Assembly (NCBI RefSeq): GCF_000731315.1
Contig: NZ_HG938353.1
Coordinates: 2,542,001 to 2,606,000 of the forward strand
Source: Neorhizobium galegae bv. orientalis str. HAMBI 540
GTDB taxonomy: Bacteria > Pseudomonadota > Alphaproteobacteria > Rhizobiales > Rhizobiaceae
Direction of reading: 5' to 3'
DNA length: 64,000 bases
The position numbers were made by a program, and so were the translations under genes. Below are positions 63,276 to 64,000 of this stretch, one piece after another (the stretch's first letter is position 1; each line of letters starts with the position of its first letter). The notes under the pieces are model-generated. The model did not search any database and was not told the origin of the DNA. It saw nothing but the letters and a program-made list of their open reading frames with translations.

Positions 63276-64000
63276 ATGACAAGAATAACCATCGTGACGG
63301 ATGCCTGGTACCCTCAGGTGAACGGCGTCGTCCGTTCGATCGAGAATACCAACCGGGAACTCGCCCAGATGGGCGTCGACGTGACGATGGTGACGCCGCA
63401 GGACTTTACCAGCGTTCCCTGCCCCACCTATCCGGAAATCCGCCTTTCGGTCGCCACCTGCTGGCAGATCGCCAGCGCCATTCAGGCGTCGATGCCGACT
63501 GCCGTTCACATCGCCACCGAAGGTCCGCTCGGACTGCTCGCACGCCGCTGGTGCCTGAAGAACAACATACCCTTCTCGACCAGCTACCATACCCGTTTTC
63601 CGGAATATGTGGCGGCGCGGTTCCCCATCCCGGTCCGCTGGCTGCACGGCTTCGTGCGCTGGTTCCACAATGCCGGCAATGGCTGCATGGTGGCGACCGC
63701 CAGCCTTGAGCGCGAACTCGCCAAGCTCGGCCTCAAAAACCTGCTGCGCTGGAGCCGCGGCATCGACCAGACGATGTTCCACCCGATGGATCTCGACGAG
63801 CGTCCCTTCGACCTGCCGCGCCCGATCTTCATGACCGTCGGCCGCGTCGCGGTGGAAAAGAACCTGCCGGCCTTCCTCGATCTCGACCTGCCCGGCTCCA
63901 AGGTCGTGGTCGGCGACGGCCCGGCCCGCGCTGACCTGCAAAAGCGGTATCCGAACGTGCTGTTCACCGGCATGAAGACCGGCGAGGATCTCGCCCGCGC
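63276..64000 (+). CDS. glycosyltransferase family 4 (partial)
   Basis: The first 241 codons of a GT-B glycosyltransferase; the gene runs off the right end. The N-terminal half reads MTRITIVTDAWYPQVNGVVRSI, then VHIATEGPLGLLARRWCLKNNIPFSTSYHTRFPEYV and SRGIDQTMFHP, then the nucleotide-sugar domain begins with FMTVGRVAVEKNLPAFLDLDLPGSKVVVGDGP. This pattern is typical of MgtA/SqdX/PimB-type enzymes, which glycosylate diacylglycerol or phospho-inositol lipids. In rhizobia related enzymes make glycolipids under phosphate shortage. The acceptor here is not known. Confidence 0.88.
   Translation, partial: MTRITIVTDAWYPQVNGVVRSIENTNRELAQMGVDVTMVTPQDFTSVPCPTYPEIRLSVATCWQIASAIQASMPTAVHIATEGPLGLLARRWCLKNNIPFSTSYHTRFPEYVAARFPIPVRWLHGFVRWFHNAGNGCMVATASLERELAKLGLKNLLRWSRGIDQTMFHPMDLDERPFDLPRPIFMTVGRVAVEKNLPAFLDLDLPGSKVVVGDGPARADLQKRYPNVLFTGMKTGEDLAR

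Noticed and set aside
1..64000. CRISPR arrays, insertion sequences, prophage, rRNA or tRNA
   Set aside because: No regularly spaced repeats, transposase or phage-like frames, and no tRNA or rRNA signature sequences were recognised on reading.

Overview
The window is chromosomal DNA from an alphaproteobacterium of the order Rhizobiales, most likely family Rhizobiaceae. Signs of this are a fused anthranilate synthase trpE(G) behind a Trp-Trp leader peptide, a NolR homologue, a choXWV choline transporter, the divergent putA/putR pair, an Atu4866-type small protein, RIME-like palindromic repeats and an iron-responsive TGA-N9-TCA (IRO) motif. Most of the window is GC-rich, densely coded and ordinary in content. 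I saw no rRNA, tRNA, insertion sequence, prophage or CRISPR array.

Layout. 0-5.4 kb: acetyltransferase, glutathionyl-hydroquinone reductase, a RIME-like repeat, Nudix hydrolase, metallophosphoesterase, an ECF sigma/anti-sigma pair and a 65-aa orphan protein. 5.4-9 kb: leuA behind a Leu-rich leader peptide, then a BenE-type transporter. 9-14 kb: two cyclic-di-GMP proteins and a MerR regulator fused to a P-loop domain. 14-20.8 kb: ClpP-like protease, HupE/UreJ protein, DUF2076 protein, queF overlapping a CDF cation transporter, and an MFS exporter divergent from a LysR regulator. 20.9-21.5 kb: an AT-rich orphan gene with a HEPN-type R-N-x3-H motif. 21.5-29.1 kb: acetyltransferase, trpE(G) with trpL attenuator, extensin-like protein, an NTF2-like/TetR divergent pair with a shared palindrome, a VOC protein and fhs. 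29.2-37 kb: TonB-dependent haem receptor with an IRO box, putA/putR, and a LuxR-type regulator coupled to a PAS protein. 37-45 kb: DUF2333 protein, an unknown protein, pseudoazurin with an FNR-type box, thymidine kinase, choXWV, a HugZ-like protein and nolR. 45-54 kb: response regulator and HWE histidine kinase, omega-aminotransferase, a second RIME-like repeat, a hydrolase/OhrR-type pair with three repeated operators, a branched-chain amino acid binding protein, and an Lrp regulator divergent from a PLP-dependent dehydratase. 54-64 kb: adenine deaminase, a DUF4160/DUF2442/antitoxin-like cassette, an Atu4866 protein with AraC regulator, an autoregulated ArsR-SRPBCC operon, a GFA protein, alpha-glucosidase, sugar kinase, a periplasmic protein and a glycosyltransferase cut by the window edge.

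How it works together. The content is mainly housekeeping and nutrient scavenging: choline, proline, haem iron, purine and amino-acid uptake or catabolism, two attenuated amino-acid biosynthesis genes, and many one-gene/one-regulator modules whose operators can be read as palindromes. The least explained items are the low-GC HEPN-like orphan, the MerR/P-loop fusion with its 19-bp-spacer promoter, a two-copy repeat that contains the stop codons of queF and putA, and the 55.8-58.1 kb accessory cluster.
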